From Flavobacterium ajazii (GTDB lineage Bacteria > Bacteroidota > Bacteroidia > Flavobacteriales > Flavobacteriaceae), in NCBI RefSeq assembly GCF_010614725.1, contig NZ_JAAEHL010000004.1, forward strand, positions 372,001 to 436,000: 64,000 nt of DNA, in the 5' to 3' direction. This document shows positions 28,111 through 37,080 of the stretch, in pieces; position 1 is the stretch's first letter, and each line of letters begins with the position of its first letter. A program made the position numbers and the translations under genes. Under the pieces are notes generated by a model. The model ran no database searches. It was given only the letters and a program-made list of their open reading frames with translations, and was not told the origin of the DNA.

Positions 28111-28118
28111 TACCTTTG
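28111..28118 (+). promoter_or_regulatory. -7 element (TACCTTTG) of the haemoglobin operon
   Basis: TACCTTTG fits TAnnTTTG exactly. The spot where -33 TTG would be is occupied by the end of the palindrome, as expected for an activator-dependent promoter. Transcription would start near 28124. Confidence 0.6.
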
Positions 28119-28140
28119 TTGATATAAAAAACTCAATATC

Positions 28141-28428
28141 ATGACACTATATCAAACAACATTCGACATTTTCAATAAAAATTACATGGGATCAGCTGCA
28201 ATGGCTGTAATTGGCCAAAGCTGTTTAGGCGGTGCTGCTGCAATGTATGTTTTGGCTAACGGAACTTCAGTTCTACAAATGATTCAATTAGCTGTTATTG
28301 TTTTAGCTTGTATTTTTGTAAACACTTCTATTTTGGCTCAAATGAAACACAAAATTGTTTTTAACCTTTTAATTCTGAGTTCAATCTTAAGTGTATTATT
28401 TATTCTTTTAAATACCATTTTTCTGTGA
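28141..28428 (+). CDS. Small membrane protein of unknown function
   Basis: The 95-residue product has three predicted membrane segments (about residues 18-40, 46-66 and 73-95) and a short cytoplasmic or periplasmic N-terminus (MTLYQTTFDIFNKNYMG). I do not recognise the family. Its stop TGA overlaps the GTG start of the haemoglobin gene, so the two are translationally coupled. With the regulator upstream this suggests a membrane partner in handling NO or oxygen, which is inference only. A single Cys29 and His70 are possible ligand residues. Confidence 0.75.
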   Translation: MTLYQTTFDIFNKNYMGSAAMAVIGQSCLGGAAAMYVLANGTSVLQMIQLAVIVLACIFVNTSILAQMKHKIVFNLLILSSILSVLFILLNTIFL

Positions 28429-28811
28429 AAAAACAAATAGAAAATAGAGCTGACATTTCACTCTTAGTACATCAGTTCTATGCTAAAATAAGAGCCGATA
28501 AAGAAATCGGCTTTTATTTTAACGAAATGATTTCTGATTGGGACACTCATCTCGAAAAGCTTACTGATTTTTGGGAGATGAATTTATTTGGCGTAAAAAA
28601 ATACAACGGAAATCCAATTGCAGTTCATAATGAAGTTGACGCTCATTTTGATGGCAAAATTACTTCAAATGAATTCGGGATCTGGTTAAACCATTGGTTT
28701 CAAACCATTGATGAATATTTTGAAGGCGAAAATGCCGATACATTAAAAAGACGTGCCAGAAAAATGAGTACGTTTTTGTATATGAGTATGTTTGAAAATC
28801 GAAAAAAATAA
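28425..28811 (+). CDS. Group III truncated haemoglobin
   Basis: The 128-residue globin belongs to the trHbIII class: FYAKIRADKEIGFYFNE (B/CD region), DTHLEKLTDFWEMNLFGVKKYNGNP with the E-helix region, AVHNEVDAHFDG carrying the proximal-side histidines, and FGIWLNHWFQTIDEYFEG. Such globins bind O2 or NO and are linked to microaerobic or nitrosative stress. It starts with GTG at 28425, overlapping the stop of the upstream membrane protein. A strong terminator follows 38 bases after the stop. Confidence 0.92.
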   Translation: MKKQIENRADISLLVHQFYAKIRADKEIGFYFNEMISDWDTHLEKLTDFWEMNLFGVKKYNGNPIAVHNEVDAHFDGKITSNEFGIWLNHWFQTIDEYFEGENADTLKRRARKMSTFLYMSMFENRKK

Positions 28812-28849
28812 AATAATTACACATAAAATAAAAATAACACAAATTATAT

Positions 28850-28891
28850 AAAAACAGAAAGGCTGCCAGTTACGACAGCCTTTCTGTTTTT
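28850..28891. terminator. Bidirectional terminator
   Basis: AAAAACAGAAAGGCTG and its exact complement CAGCCTTTCTGTTTTT form 16-base arms around a 10-base loop. It serves the haemoglobin operon and the convergent M16 peptidase genes. Confidence 0.9.
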
Positions 28892-28905
28892 ATAATAATA
28901 GAATC

Positions 28906-30954
28906 TTAAAGAAAATCTTTTTCAGTAACTCCCTCATTGATTTTGATATCAGACATTTTAATATCTAATTCAAAACCTGCGTTTTGGATTAAGTTAAAAG
29001 GAACTTTTACACCTTTTACTTCTTTATAATCATTAAAGTATGTTGTTTGTGTAGTTGATTGACCGCTTTGTTCTTTTACTTTGGTTTCGGCTACTTTTAA
29101 ACCGGATTTTACATCATAAAAGTAAATTGTTTTGCCGTCTTTTATGGAGTAAGCATCATTACCGTTTATTTGCTCAATTCCATTTACCGTTAAATCAGTT
29201 CTTTTGCTTAGTTGTAATTCTTCAAAAGGAGCTGCATTGGCTTTCATTTCTGCTAAATCAGCACCTTCTAAATTTTTGCGTTGTCCTTGCTGTTCAATAT
29301 AAGCGCCTTTTTCGTTTACAACCTGTTTCATCAAAGCCATGCTTCCCATAGAAAGTGAAACGATCATTTTTCCTTTCGAATCTAATTTTGAAACAAAAGT
29401 TAAAGGAGCAGGGGCTTGAGGAATTGTTGTGGTTCCATTCATAAATAATGTTTTTACGGATGAAACGGCTTTTTCTCCTCCAATTGCTTTAATGTAATTA
29501 TCAAAAACAACTTTTGCTGTAACTCCCGCAGGTGCTTCTTTTTTAGTAACAGGTTTCGCAATTGTGTTCCCGTACTTGTCAAAATAAGAAATCGGAATTT
29601 CGAGTTTTTCTAAGCCAGGGAGCACTTCAGAGCCTTTTCCGACAATTACTATTCTCATGTTGTCGATTTGAAAATACTTGTTCGAAACACGATAAATATC
29701 GTCAATTGTAACATTATTAATGGTCTGAATGTATTTTTCGTAGAAATCAGCCGGAAGTTTTTCTGTTTCAATGTTTAAAGCATAACGCGCAACCGACTGA
29801 GGTTTTTCAACCTGCATTACAAAACGTCCAATATAGCCTGCTTTTACATTTTTCAGTACATCTTCAGAAACTTTTTCAGTTCTGATTCTTTTGATTTCTT
29901 TTATAAACTGAACTACTGCGCTGTCAGTAACCGCATTTCTAACAGCAGATGAAGCTTTGAATTTAGTTACATATTTTCCACTTCCGATATTTGAACTTGC
30001 GCCGTACGTCCATGCGTGCTTTTCACGTAAATTCATATTCAGGTAACTGTTGAAATCTCCTCCTAAAATTTGATTTGCAATTACAGCAGGGAAAAAATCA
30101 GGGTCGCTCATTTTTAAATTTACTGTATTTACCAATGCGATTTCAGACTGAACTGCATTTGGAACATCTACGAAATCAATTTCAAGTTTAGCAATATTTT
30201 CAGGATTTGGATAAGTGCTTTTTGGCGCAGCCTGTTTTTTCCATCCGCTGAAAAGTTTCTCTACAGCAGTTTTTGTTTCTTTAAATTTGATATCACCAAC
30301 TATAACTAAATAAGCGTTTTCAGGAACAAAATAAGTATTGTAATTCGCTTTAACATCATCAAGAGTAACATTTTGAAGTGTTTGTTCAGAAACAAATTCG
30401 CCTGAAGGATGGTTTTTTCCGAAAGTTAAAACATCTACAATACGATTGGCAATAGCAGGAACGCTTTTTTCATCAGCTTTAAGGCCTTCCAGCATTTTTG
30501 CTTTTTCTTTGTCAAACTCGTCCTGTGTGAAATTGGGTTGTAAAGCACCTTCTGCCAAAAGTTCTAAAACACGCCCGGAATATTTAGAAAGAGCACTTGC
30601 AGAAGCTCCCTGAGAAGTAAAATTGATGTTTGCTCCGTAGAAGTCAATTTCTTCATTGAATGCTTCTTTTGTAGTTTTTTTGGTTCCGTTTCCAATTAAA
30701 CTGCTGGTTAGTTCGTCGACACCTTTTTTGTTTCCTTCGGTAAAAGGAGCGTTGTCCAGCGTAAGATTAAAACTTACCCTTGGTAATTTATGGTTTTCAA
30801 CTACCAAAACTTTCATACCGTTTGCTAAAACAAAAGTCTGTGGTTTTTTGATATTGACAACTGGTGATTTTCCTGGTTTTGGCTGTGGTCGGTCTTGTGC
30901 TTGCATAATTCCGGTAAGGAATAAAAGGATTAAAACTGTATGTATTTGTTTCAT
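28906..30954 (-). CDS. M16-family peptidase-like protein, inactive partner
   Basis: The 682-residue exported protein has two M16 domains (residues about 40-450) but lacks the HXXEH zinc motif: where it should be, the sequence is KKGVDELTSSLIGNG. It is therefore probably the non-catalytic subunit of a heterodimer with the product of the next gene. The C-terminal 200 residues form an extra domain resembling lipoprotein-sorting (LolA-like) beta structures, beginning AKVVFDNYIKAIGGEKAVSS. The signal peptide MKQIHTVLILLFLTGIMQAQ puts it in the periplasm. It is 12 bases downstream of the active subunit gene. Confidence 0.88.
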   Translation of the reverse strand: MKQIHTVLILLFLTGIMQAQDRPQPKPGKSPVVNIKKPQTFVLANGMKVLVVENHKLPRVSFNLTLDNAPFTEGNKKGVDELTSSLIGNGTKKTTKEAFNEEIDFYGANINFTSQGASASALSKYSGRVLELLAEGALQPNFTQDEFDKEKAKMLEGLKADEKSVPAIANRIVDVLTFGKNHPSGEFVSEQTLQNVTLDDVKANYNTYFVPENAYLVIVGDIKFKETKTAVEKLFSGWKKQAAPKSTYPNPENIAKLEIDFVDVPNAVQSEIALVNTVNLKMSDPDFFPAVIANQILGGDFNSYLNMNLREKHAWTYGASSNIGSGKYVTKFKASSAVRNAVTDSAVVQFIKEIKRIRTEKVSEDVLKNVKAGYIGRFVMQVEKPQSVARYALNIETEKLPADFYEKYIQTINNVTIDDIYRVSNKYFQIDNMRIVIVGKGSEVLPGLEKLEIPISYFDKYGNTIAKPVTKKEAPAGVTAKVVFDNYIKAIGGEKAVSSVKTLFMNGTTTIPQAPAPLTFVSKLDSKGKMIVSLSMGSMALMKQVVNEKGAYIEQQGQRKNLEGADLAEMKANAAPFEELQLSKRTDLTVNGIEQINGNDAYSIKDGKTIYFYDVKSGLKVAETKVKEQSGQSTTQTTYFNDYKEVKGVKVPFNLIQNAGFELDIKMSDIKINEGVTEKDFL

Positions 30955-30966
30955 GATTCGATATTC

Positions 30967-32289
30967 TTAGTTTTGAACTTTTTTTGAAGGGACATAATCT
31001 AAAATTAAACGCTGATTAGGATTTAAATACTTTTTAGCGACTTCTCTGATTTCTTCTCTGGTAATAGAGTGGTAAATGTCGATTTCGGTATTAATAAGGT
31101 TTACGTCTCCGTAAAGCAAATAATAAGAGGCTAGATTTTCTGCAATTCCTTCAACGCTTGCATTTGCATTCACAAAATTATTATCGAATTTATTTTGTAA
31201 TTTTTGATAGTCTTTCTCAGAAATTAAATCGGTTTGGATTTTTACAATTTCTTCGTCCATTTCTTTTAAAATGTCTGATGTAGTGTATTTGCCCATTGGC
31301 AGACCATATAAAATGTACATTCCGTAATCTTCCTGGCTAAAACCTACCGCACCAATTTGAAGGGCCATTTTTTTGTCATCCACTATTTTTTTATATAGTT
31401 TAGAACTTTTTCCGTCACTTAAATAAGAGGATATTAAGTCCAGAACCCTTGCATCTCTGGTTTTCATCGAAGGCGTTCTATAGGTTGCAACCACCATCGG
31501 AATCTGGATGTTAGGATCTTCGTAAGTTGCGGTTATGGTCTTTGTAATTGGTTCTTCCGTATAAGTTTGTTTTTTTAAAACTTCTCCTTTCGGAATTGGT
31601 CCAAAATATTTCTGAATCCATTCTTTAGCTTTGGTTTTGTCAAAATCTCCGGCAACGACTAAAACAGCATTGTTAGGAGTGTAGAATTTTTTGTTGAAAG
31701 CCTGAAATTCTTCCAGAGTGGCAGCGTCAAGATCTTTCATCGAACCAATAGTTGTCCATCGGTATGGGTGATTTTTGAACATGTATTTTTTGACCTCAGG
31801 CAAAATATTTCCGTAAGGCTGATTGTCATAACGCATTCTTTTTTCTTCCTTAACTACTTCATTCTGTGTTTCGACACCTATTTTGTTAATTATTGGATGC
31901 ATTAATCTTTCTGATTCCATCCATAAGCCTAATTCTAAATTATTTGAAGGGAAAACTTCATAATAATAGGTTCTGTCGTCAGATGTATTGGCATTGTTTA
32001 CCCCGCCATTTGCAGTAACGATTTTCATCCATTCGCCTCGTTTTATATTTTGGGTTCCTTCAAATAATAAATGTTCGAAGAAATGTGCAAAACCGGTACG
32101 ATCAGGACGCTCATCTTTTGAACCTACGTGGTACATTACAGAAGTCACAACAACAGGTGCAGAAGGATCATTGTGCAAAATGACATGCATGCCGTTGTCT
32201 AAATTGTATTCTTCGAAAGCTACTTTTTGGGCATTAGCTACTCCGCCGAGCATTAGTGCAGCACTTAACATCATTATTGAGTTTTTCAT
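30967..32289 (-). CDS. M16-family zinc peptidase, catalytic subunit
   Basis: The 440-residue exported protein has the inverted zinc motif in GFAHFFEHLLFEGTQN (HFFEH) with the downstream glutamate in the NEVVKEEKRMR region. This is the active type of M16 peptidase, related to PqqL and mitochondrial processing peptidase. A signal peptide (ALMLGGVANAQ) sends it to the periplasm. The adjacent gene encodes a matching inactive subunit, a common arrangement. Confidence 0.92.
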   Translation of the reverse strand: MKNSIMMLSAALMLGGVANAQKVAFEEYNLDNGMHVILHNDPSAPVVVTSVMYHVGSKDERPDRTGFAHFFEHLLFEGTQNIKRGEWMKIVTANGGVNNANTSDDRTYYYEVFPSNNLELGLWMESERLMHPIINKIGVETQNEVVKEEKRMRYDNQPYGNILPEVKKYMFKNHPYRWTTIGSMKDLDAATLEEFQAFNKKFYTPNNAVLVVAGDFDKTKAKEWIQKYFGPIPKGEVLKKQTYTEEPITKTITATYEDPNIQIPMVVATYRTPSMKTRDARVLDLISSYLSDGKSSKLYKKIVDDKKMALQIGAVGFSQEDYGMYILYGLPMGKYTTSDILKEMDEEIVKIQTDLISEKDYQKLQNKFDNNFVNANASVEGIAENLASYYLLYGDVNLINTEIDIYHSITREEIREVAKKYLNPNQRLILDYVPSKKVQN

Positions 32290-32504
32290 AAAGATTAATA
32301 ATTTTATAATTATCTAACTAAATTAGATATCCGAGGATTGATTATGTTACATCAAAAATAAGTTTTTTTAGTCATTATTTAAAAAAAGGGTAGCCGTTTT
32401 GGAAGATTTTTACTAATCTTCTACTTGGAAATGGTCTTTTAAAAGAGAATGAAAGCCTTGAAAAACAGGAATTAAAGCAGGAAAAATATTTTTGAAACAA
32501 GGGA

Positions 32505-32534
32505 TTGCATACTAAAATTTTAATTGTATATTTG
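32505..32534 (+). promoter_or_regulatory. Promoter of rplU-rpmA
   Basis: TTG at 32505-32507 and TATATTTG at 32527-32534 are 19 bases apart and match the consensus. The start near 32540 leaves only a 25-base leader, so no ribosomal-protein leader structure fits. Confidence 0.7.
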
Positions 32535-32564
32535 CATCCTTAAAAATCAATAAATCAATTTGGT

Positions 32565-33008
32565 ATGTATGCAATCGTAGAGATAGCAGGGCAACAATTT
32601 AAAGTAAGCAAAGACTTAAAGGTTTATGTTCACCGTTTGGCTAATGAAGAAGGTTCAAAAGTTTCTTTTGACAAAGTTCTTTTATTAGACGATAACGGAA
32701 ATGTAACTTTAGGCGCCCCAGCTATAGAAGGTGCTTCAGTAGAAGCTAAAGTGTTACAACACTTAAAAGGTGATAAAGTTATCGTTTTCAAAAAGAAAAG
32801 AAGAAAAGGGTACAAAAAGAGAAATGGTCACAGACAATATCTTACTCAAATTGTAATTGAAGGTATTACTGCAGCGGGAGGAACTAAAAAAGCAGCAGCT
32901 AAAAAAGCAGTTGTAGCAGAAGAAGCTCCGGCTACTGAGGCTGAAGCAGCTCCAAAAGCAAAAAAAGCAGCAGCTCCAAAAGCAAAAAAAGAAGCTAAAG
33001 AAGAATAA
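32565..33008 (+). CDS. rplU: 50S ribosomal protein L21 with Lys/Ala-rich tail
   Basis: Residues 1-103 are a standard L21 (MYAIVEIAGQQFKVSKDLKV, then KVIVFKKKRRKGYKKRNGHR). The remaining 44 residues are a low-complexity Ala/Lys/Glu extension (KKAAAKKAVVAEEAPATEAE and similar), which makes the protein 147 residues in place of about 103. The extension is probably disordered and surface exposed. The gene leads the rplU-rpmA operon with a consensus promoter. Confidence 0.97.
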   Translation: MYAIVEIAGQQFKVSKDLKVYVHRLANEEGSKVSFDKVLLLDDNGNVTLGAPAIEGASVEAKVLQHLKGDKVIVFKKKRRKGYKKRNGHRQYLTQIVIEGITAAGGTKKAAAKKAVVAEEAPATEAEAAPKAKKAAAPKAKKEAKEE

Positions 33009-33032
33009 TAACAATATTTAAACTCATACGTC

Positions 33033-33293
33033 ATGGCTCACAAGAAAGGTGTCGGTAGTTCGAAGAATGGTAGAGAATCAGAATCAAAACGTCTAGGCGT
33101 TAAGATTTTTGGTGGACAGGCTGCTATTGCTGGGAACATCATCGTTAGACAAAGAGGTTCAAAACACAATCCAGGTGAAAACGTTTACATCAGTAAAGAT
33201 CACACTTTACATGCTAAAGTTGATGGAGTTGTTAAGTTCCAAAAGAAAAGAGATAACAAATCTTATGTATCTATCCTTCCATTCGAAGCATAA
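33033..33293 (+). CDS. rpmA: 50S ribosomal protein L27
   Basis: The 86-residue protein begins [20 protein letters not shown] and contains [13 protein letters not shown], the L27 signature. Unlike L27 of Firmicutes it has no N-terminal cleavable extension, so its tail is free to reach the peptidyl transferase centre from the start. It is 24 bases after rplU and followed by a strong terminator. Confidence 0.98.
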   Translation: MAHKKGVGSSKNGRESESKRLGVKIFGGQAAIAGNIIVRQRGSKHNPGENVYISKDHTLHAKVDGVVKFQKKRDNKSYVSILPFEA

Positions 33294-33314
33294 TCATTAG
33301 ATAAATTATTATAG

Positions 33315-33344
33315 AAAACCCGATCTGAAAAGATCGGGTTTTTT
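33315..33344 (+). terminator. Terminator of rplU-rpmA
   Basis: AAAACCCGATC and GATCGGGTTTT form 11-base arms around a 6-base loop, followed by T residues. Confidence 0.9.
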
Positions 33345-33420
33345 GTTTTTAATAAAACAGCAAAGTTTGTTTTAAACCATGTAAGTAATATTTAAATAAG
33401 ATGTGTCCGTTTTCTTCGAT

Positions 33421-33440
33421 GTTTGTCATTTATGACAAAC
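33421..33440. repeat. Perfect 20-base palindrome GTTTGTCAT-TT-ATGACAAAC
   Basis: Two 9-base arms with a 2-base centre lie between two terminators in a 290-base gap that has no gene. The function is unknown. It looks like a protein-binding site or the remnant of a repeat. Confidence 0.5.
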
Positions 33441-33477
33441 AACATACATGTCGATAAAGGATCACGCTTTGTAAAAG

Positions 33478-33520
33478 AAAAAACCTTTGTCTAAGTTTTA
33501 AACTTTGACAAAGGTTTTTT
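33478..33520. terminator. Terminator of the AsmA-like gene
   Basis: AAAAAACCTTTGTC and GACAAAGGTTTTTT are exact 14-base complements around a 15-base loop. It lies about 60 bases downstream of the AsmA-like stop on the minus strand. Confidence 0.8.
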
Positions 33521-33582
33521 GATGATTGGAATTTGGAATTTCCAAAAAAATTGAATTTTGACATTGCAATTGTCATTGAATT

Positions 33583-36339
33583 TTACTCAGCATCTTGTGT
33601 TTCTTCCAGATCTTCAGTATTTCGGCCAACTTTTACTTTAGGGTTGTTCTGTGTTCCGGTAACAGTCAGCGGAATTCCAAATATTCCCAACGGAGGAAGT
33701 CCTAAACGCATTTTTAAATTCAGTTTTCCGTCCAGACTTGTAGTTCCTTCGATTCTTGGTCTGAATCCGGCAAATTTAAATTTAAAACGTTCAACAGTCA
33801 TGATGTTGTTTTTGATTGTAGTTTTGATATCTACTCTGGAAACATCAGGGTTTTTCATGGATTCGGAATTTGTTTTTTTGCTTACAGCATTAAACATTTT
33901 TAATCCTCTTACTTTTACATCTTTCACAGAAAGTGTTCCGCCACCTGCTAAAGATGGATAAACTGGTTCCATATTCCCGTTTAAGCGTCCTTTTAGTTTG
34001 TAATCTAAAGAAACAATTCCCTGCGCTTTTTCGGCAGCGCTGGCCATTTTTCTAAACACTTCAATTTCATTATAAGCTCTTTTAATATCAAAATCTGAAG
34101 CTTTAATCGCATAATCAAAATTTGCTTTTTGAGGTGTTGTTGCCTGATAGTTACCATTCATGCTCACATTACACCCAATTAAATTAAATCCTGTATTTTT
34201 CATGGTCAATTTACCATTTTTCATGCTCAAATTTCCTTTTGCATTTTGCAGGTTAAGTTTATCAAAATATACTTTTTGTGCATTTGCCATTAGCTGCAGG
34301 TTCAGATTCGCCGGAATTATGATAACTCCGGTCTGGTGCGTTGTGCTCGGTTTTGTTTCTGATTGCGAAGCAGGATTTTTTGCTGGAGTTGTATTTGTTT
34401 CTGTACTGGACATGAATTCATCTACATTGATATATCGTGCAGAAACAGTAAAAGAACCTTTTAGAATTCCTGTATTAGTTGCGTAATTAAAAACATTTTG
34501 CAAATAACCATTCATTTTAAAATCTGATTGCCCGTAAGCAGCAAGAAAGTTATTAAATGACATTTTATCCTGGTTGATTTTAAAAATACCTTCTTTAATA
34601 ATAAATTTTTTAGGAAGATATTCAGATGCAATTCCGATGTTTCTTAGTTCAAGTGTTCCTTTATTATTAAGTTTACTGTAATTGCCTTTTGTAGCATCGC
34701 TTTGTTTTCCTTTTAAGGTCAGGTCAGCTTTTATAAAACCATCCAGATCAAGTCCTTTTTGAGAGAAAACTTTATAGATTTTGTTAACATCAAGTTCGCC
34801 TTTGGCCTTTACATCATAATTTAAATCATCAAAATTGCTCAAATCAGCTGATACAAAAACAGGTTTTCCTTCAAAAGTAAATTGTGCAGGTTTTAGTTTT
34901 ACTTTTAAATCGTCAAAAGTTCCTTTTTGATTGTTGATATTAGATTTTACAATAATATTCGTAATCGGGTTGGGATAATATTTAGTTTTTACATATCCAT
35001 TATTTAAATCAATGAAACCTTTGGTAGTAGGGAAAAGTCTGTTTTTTTGATCAAATTTTCCGTTGGTTTTTACATCGCCCGTTAGAGTTCCTTTTAGTTC
35101 GATATCTGGAATTCCCAGAGCTTTAGTTAGTTTTCCAAGGTCAATTTTCGTTTTAAAATCACCATTGATTTCAGGAGTATTGACACCTTTTACGTAAAAT
35201 TTAGATTTTAAATAATCCTGATTAATATTTAAAGACAAATTTTTCGCATCAACAATTACAAGATCCGGATTCAAAGAAGGAACTTTTGTTTTGATGTCTA
35301 AATTTAAGTTTGAAACTGGAAAAGCACTTTTATCATAGTTTACAAATCCATTATCTATTTTTACATCAAGATTCAGGTCTGGGGCTATGTTTTGTGCAGC
35401 AATGTAATCTCCTTTTAAAGTAAAAAGTAAATTAGTGTTTCCTTTTAATTCGGTTTTAGAAAGCCAGGTAATATATTTTGGCGGGAAAGCAGTAAAGACA
35501 TCCTGTAAGTCACTATTGTCAGATTTTATAACAAAATCCATTTTGTAGCCATCTTTCAGGAAGTCAAATTTACCTTTAAAGTCAACTAAAAGCTGATTGA
35601 TTTTTAGGTTGTTCTGTTCAAAGAAAAACGATAATGAATTTACATTTACTTTAGTAATTAAGTCTGCATCAACTTTTTTATTCATTAAATAAGGTTCGTC
35701 GTCATAAACAATATTTAGTTTTTCAATTTTAGCTTTTGAGTGTAAATCGAAAATAGCTTTATTCAAATCACCTTTTCCAAGATAATTAAAGCCAAGAGCA
35801 TTAAAATGAACTTTTGTCGATTTATCGTCATAAATTATTTTACTGTTGATGATTTCAATTCGTTCTAATTTTAAGGCAGTTTCGGTGCTGTCTTTAGACT
35901 TTTCCTGATTTGATGAAGACTTATAGATATTGTAATTTGCCTCTCCGTTTGTGTTTACTTTTACGTTAATAAATGAATCAGATAAATAAATCTGATCAAT
36001 TTTTACGGCTTTACTGAATATTAAACTAGCAACATTAATTCCAAAAGAAACTTCCTTTGCTGTAATAAACTTTTCCTTTGCATAGGGCGCAGAACCATTT
36101 AGATTTAAATCATTCAGTGTTAAAGTTAATGAAGGGAAATGATGGAAAAATGAAAGCGAAACATCAGAATAATTTAATTCTGCACTAAGTTTTTCATTTG
36201 CGGTTTTTTTAATCTGCTCCTTTATTTTATCAGCGAAAATAACAGGGGTCAAAAAAAGCAATCCTATAATAACTACGAAAGTTATTCCAAGATATTTTGC
36301 AGTTTTTAATAAAATGGATTTCGTTTTACTTTTGGACAT
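33583..36339 (-). CDS. AsmA-family protein (bridge-like lipid transport type)
   Basis: The 918-residue protein has an N-terminal membrane anchor (residues about 13-33, YLGITFVVIIGLLFLTPVIF) followed by a long beta-rich periplasmic body, with the AsmA N-terminal signature NEKLSAELNYSDVSLSFFHH and the C-terminal AsmA_2-like part ending in GLPPLGIFGIPLTVTGTQNN. AsmA proteins are thought to form grooves carrying phospholipids between membranes. A proline/threonine-rich stretch near residue 640 (NTTPAKNPASQSETKPSTTH) is probably a linker. It forms its own transcription unit. Confidence 0.88.
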   Translation of the reverse strand: MSKSKTKSILLKTAKYLGITFVVIIGLLFLTPVIFADKIKEQIKKTANEKLSAELNYSDVSLSFFHHFPSLTLTLNDLNLNGSAPYAKEKFITAKEVSFGINVASLIFSKAVKIDQIYLSDSFINVKVNTNGEANYNIYKSSSNQEKSKDSTETALKLERIEIINSKIIYDDKSTKVHFNALGFNYLGKGDLNKAIFDLHSKAKIEKLNIVYDDEPYLMNKKVDADLITKVNVNSLSFFFEQNNLKINQLLVDFKGKFDFLKDGYKMDFVIKSDNSDLQDVFTAFPPKYITWLSKTELKGNTNLLFTLKGDYIAAQNIAPDLNLDVKIDNGFVNYDKSAFPVSNLNLDIKTKVPSLNPDLVIVDAKNLSLNINQDYLKSKFYVKGVNTPEINGDFKTKIDLGKLTKALGIPDIELKGTLTGDVKTNGKFDQKNRLFPTTKGFIDLNNGYVKTKYYPNPITNIIVKSNINNQKGTFDDLKVKLKPAQFTFEGKPVFVSADLSNFDDLNYDVKAKGELDVNKIYKVFSQKGLDLDGFIKADLTLKGKQSDATKGNYSKLNNKGTLELRNIGIASEYLPKKFIIKEGIFKINQDKMSFNNFLAAYGQSDFKMNGYLQNVFNYATNTGILKGSFTVSARYINVDEFMSSTETNTTPAKNPASQSETKPSTTHQTGVIIIPANLNLQLMANAQKVYFDKLNLQNAKGNLSMKNGKLTMKNTGFNLIGCNVSMNGNYQATTPQKANFDYAIKASDFDIKRAYNEIEVFRKMASAAEKAQGIVSLDYKLKGRLNGNMEPVYPSLAGGGTLSVKDVKVRGLKMFNAVSKKTNSESMKNPDVSRVDIKTTIKNNIMTVERFKFKFAGFRPRIEGTTSLDGKLNLKMRLGLPPLGIFGIPLTVTGTQNNPKVKVGRNTEDLEETQDAE

Positions 36340-36388
36340 GATATTTTTTTTTGATTAGGGAATATTTGAAAATATATTATTTTGATGC

Positions 36389-36970
36389 TTAACCGTGTAC
36401 AGTTTCATTTTTGCCATAATTGGTAATAATTGAACCTTCGTATTCAATCCATTCCTTCCAGCGTTTGTCAATATCAATATTATCCTGATACTTTCTGGCG
36501 AAACCTAAAAAAGTAGTATAATGTCCGGCTTCAGAAATCATCAGGTCACGATAAAATTTTGCTAATTCCTGATCCTGGATGTTTTCAGAAAGGACTTTAA
36601 AGCGCTCACAGCTTCTGGCTTCAATCATAGCAGAAAATAATAAGCGGTCACAAAGAGCGTCTCTGCGGCTTCCGTCTTTTTTCATGAATTTGAAAAGTTC
36701 ATTTACATAATGATCTTTTCTTTCGCGGCCTAAAGTAAGACCACGTTTTTTTATTACTTCGTGAACCATCTGAAAATGTTCTAATTCTTCTCTGGCAATT
36801 ACAAGCATTTCGGTTACGAGTTCTTCTAATTCAGAATTATACGTTACGATGCTGATGGCGTTTGAAGCTGCTTTTTGTTCGCACCAGGCATGATCGGTCA
36901 AAATTTCTTCTATATTTGATTCAACTATATTTACCCAGCGAGGGTCTGTAGCTAATTTTAATCCTAACAT
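36389..36970 (-). CDS. miaE: tRNA-(ms2io6A)-hydroxylase MiaE
   Basis: MiaE is a ferritin-like di-iron oxygenase that hydroxylates the isopentenyl group of ms2i6A37 in tRNA. The 193-residue protein has ILTDHAWCEQKAASNAISIV, the EELEHFQMVH motif, and ARSCERFKVL with a later ISEAGHYTTFLGFA, together giving the ExxH-type iron ligands. Length is normal for the family. It lies 49 bases upstream of the AsmA-like gene on the same strand. Confidence 0.92.
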   Translation of the reverse strand: MLGLKLATDPRWVNIVESNIEEILTDHAWCEQKAASNAISIVTYNSELEELVTEMLVIAREELEHFQMVHEVIKKRGLTLGRERKDHYVNELFKFMKKDGSRRDALCDRLLFSAMIEARSCERFKVLSENIQDQELAKFYRDLMISEAGHYTTFLGFARKYQDNIDIDKRWKEWIEYEGSIITNYGKNETVHG

Positions 36971-37080
36971 AATTTTCGGAATTTAGATGTTGCAAAATTA
37001 GTGTTTTTTATAACCGAATATGAGGAAATGTCATGTAAATACGAGGAAAAGTCATTATTTTGCAGTAAGAAAGAATTAAA

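Noticed and set aside
32763..33034. Minus-strand ORFs opposite the L21 tail
   Set aside because: They are rich in Cys, Phe and Ser only because they mirror the Ala/Lys-rich codons of rplU.
33294..33582. Small RNA gene between rpmA and the AsmA-like gene
   Set aside because: I could not find a promoter matching the consensus in front of the palindrome, so I list only the palindrome itself.
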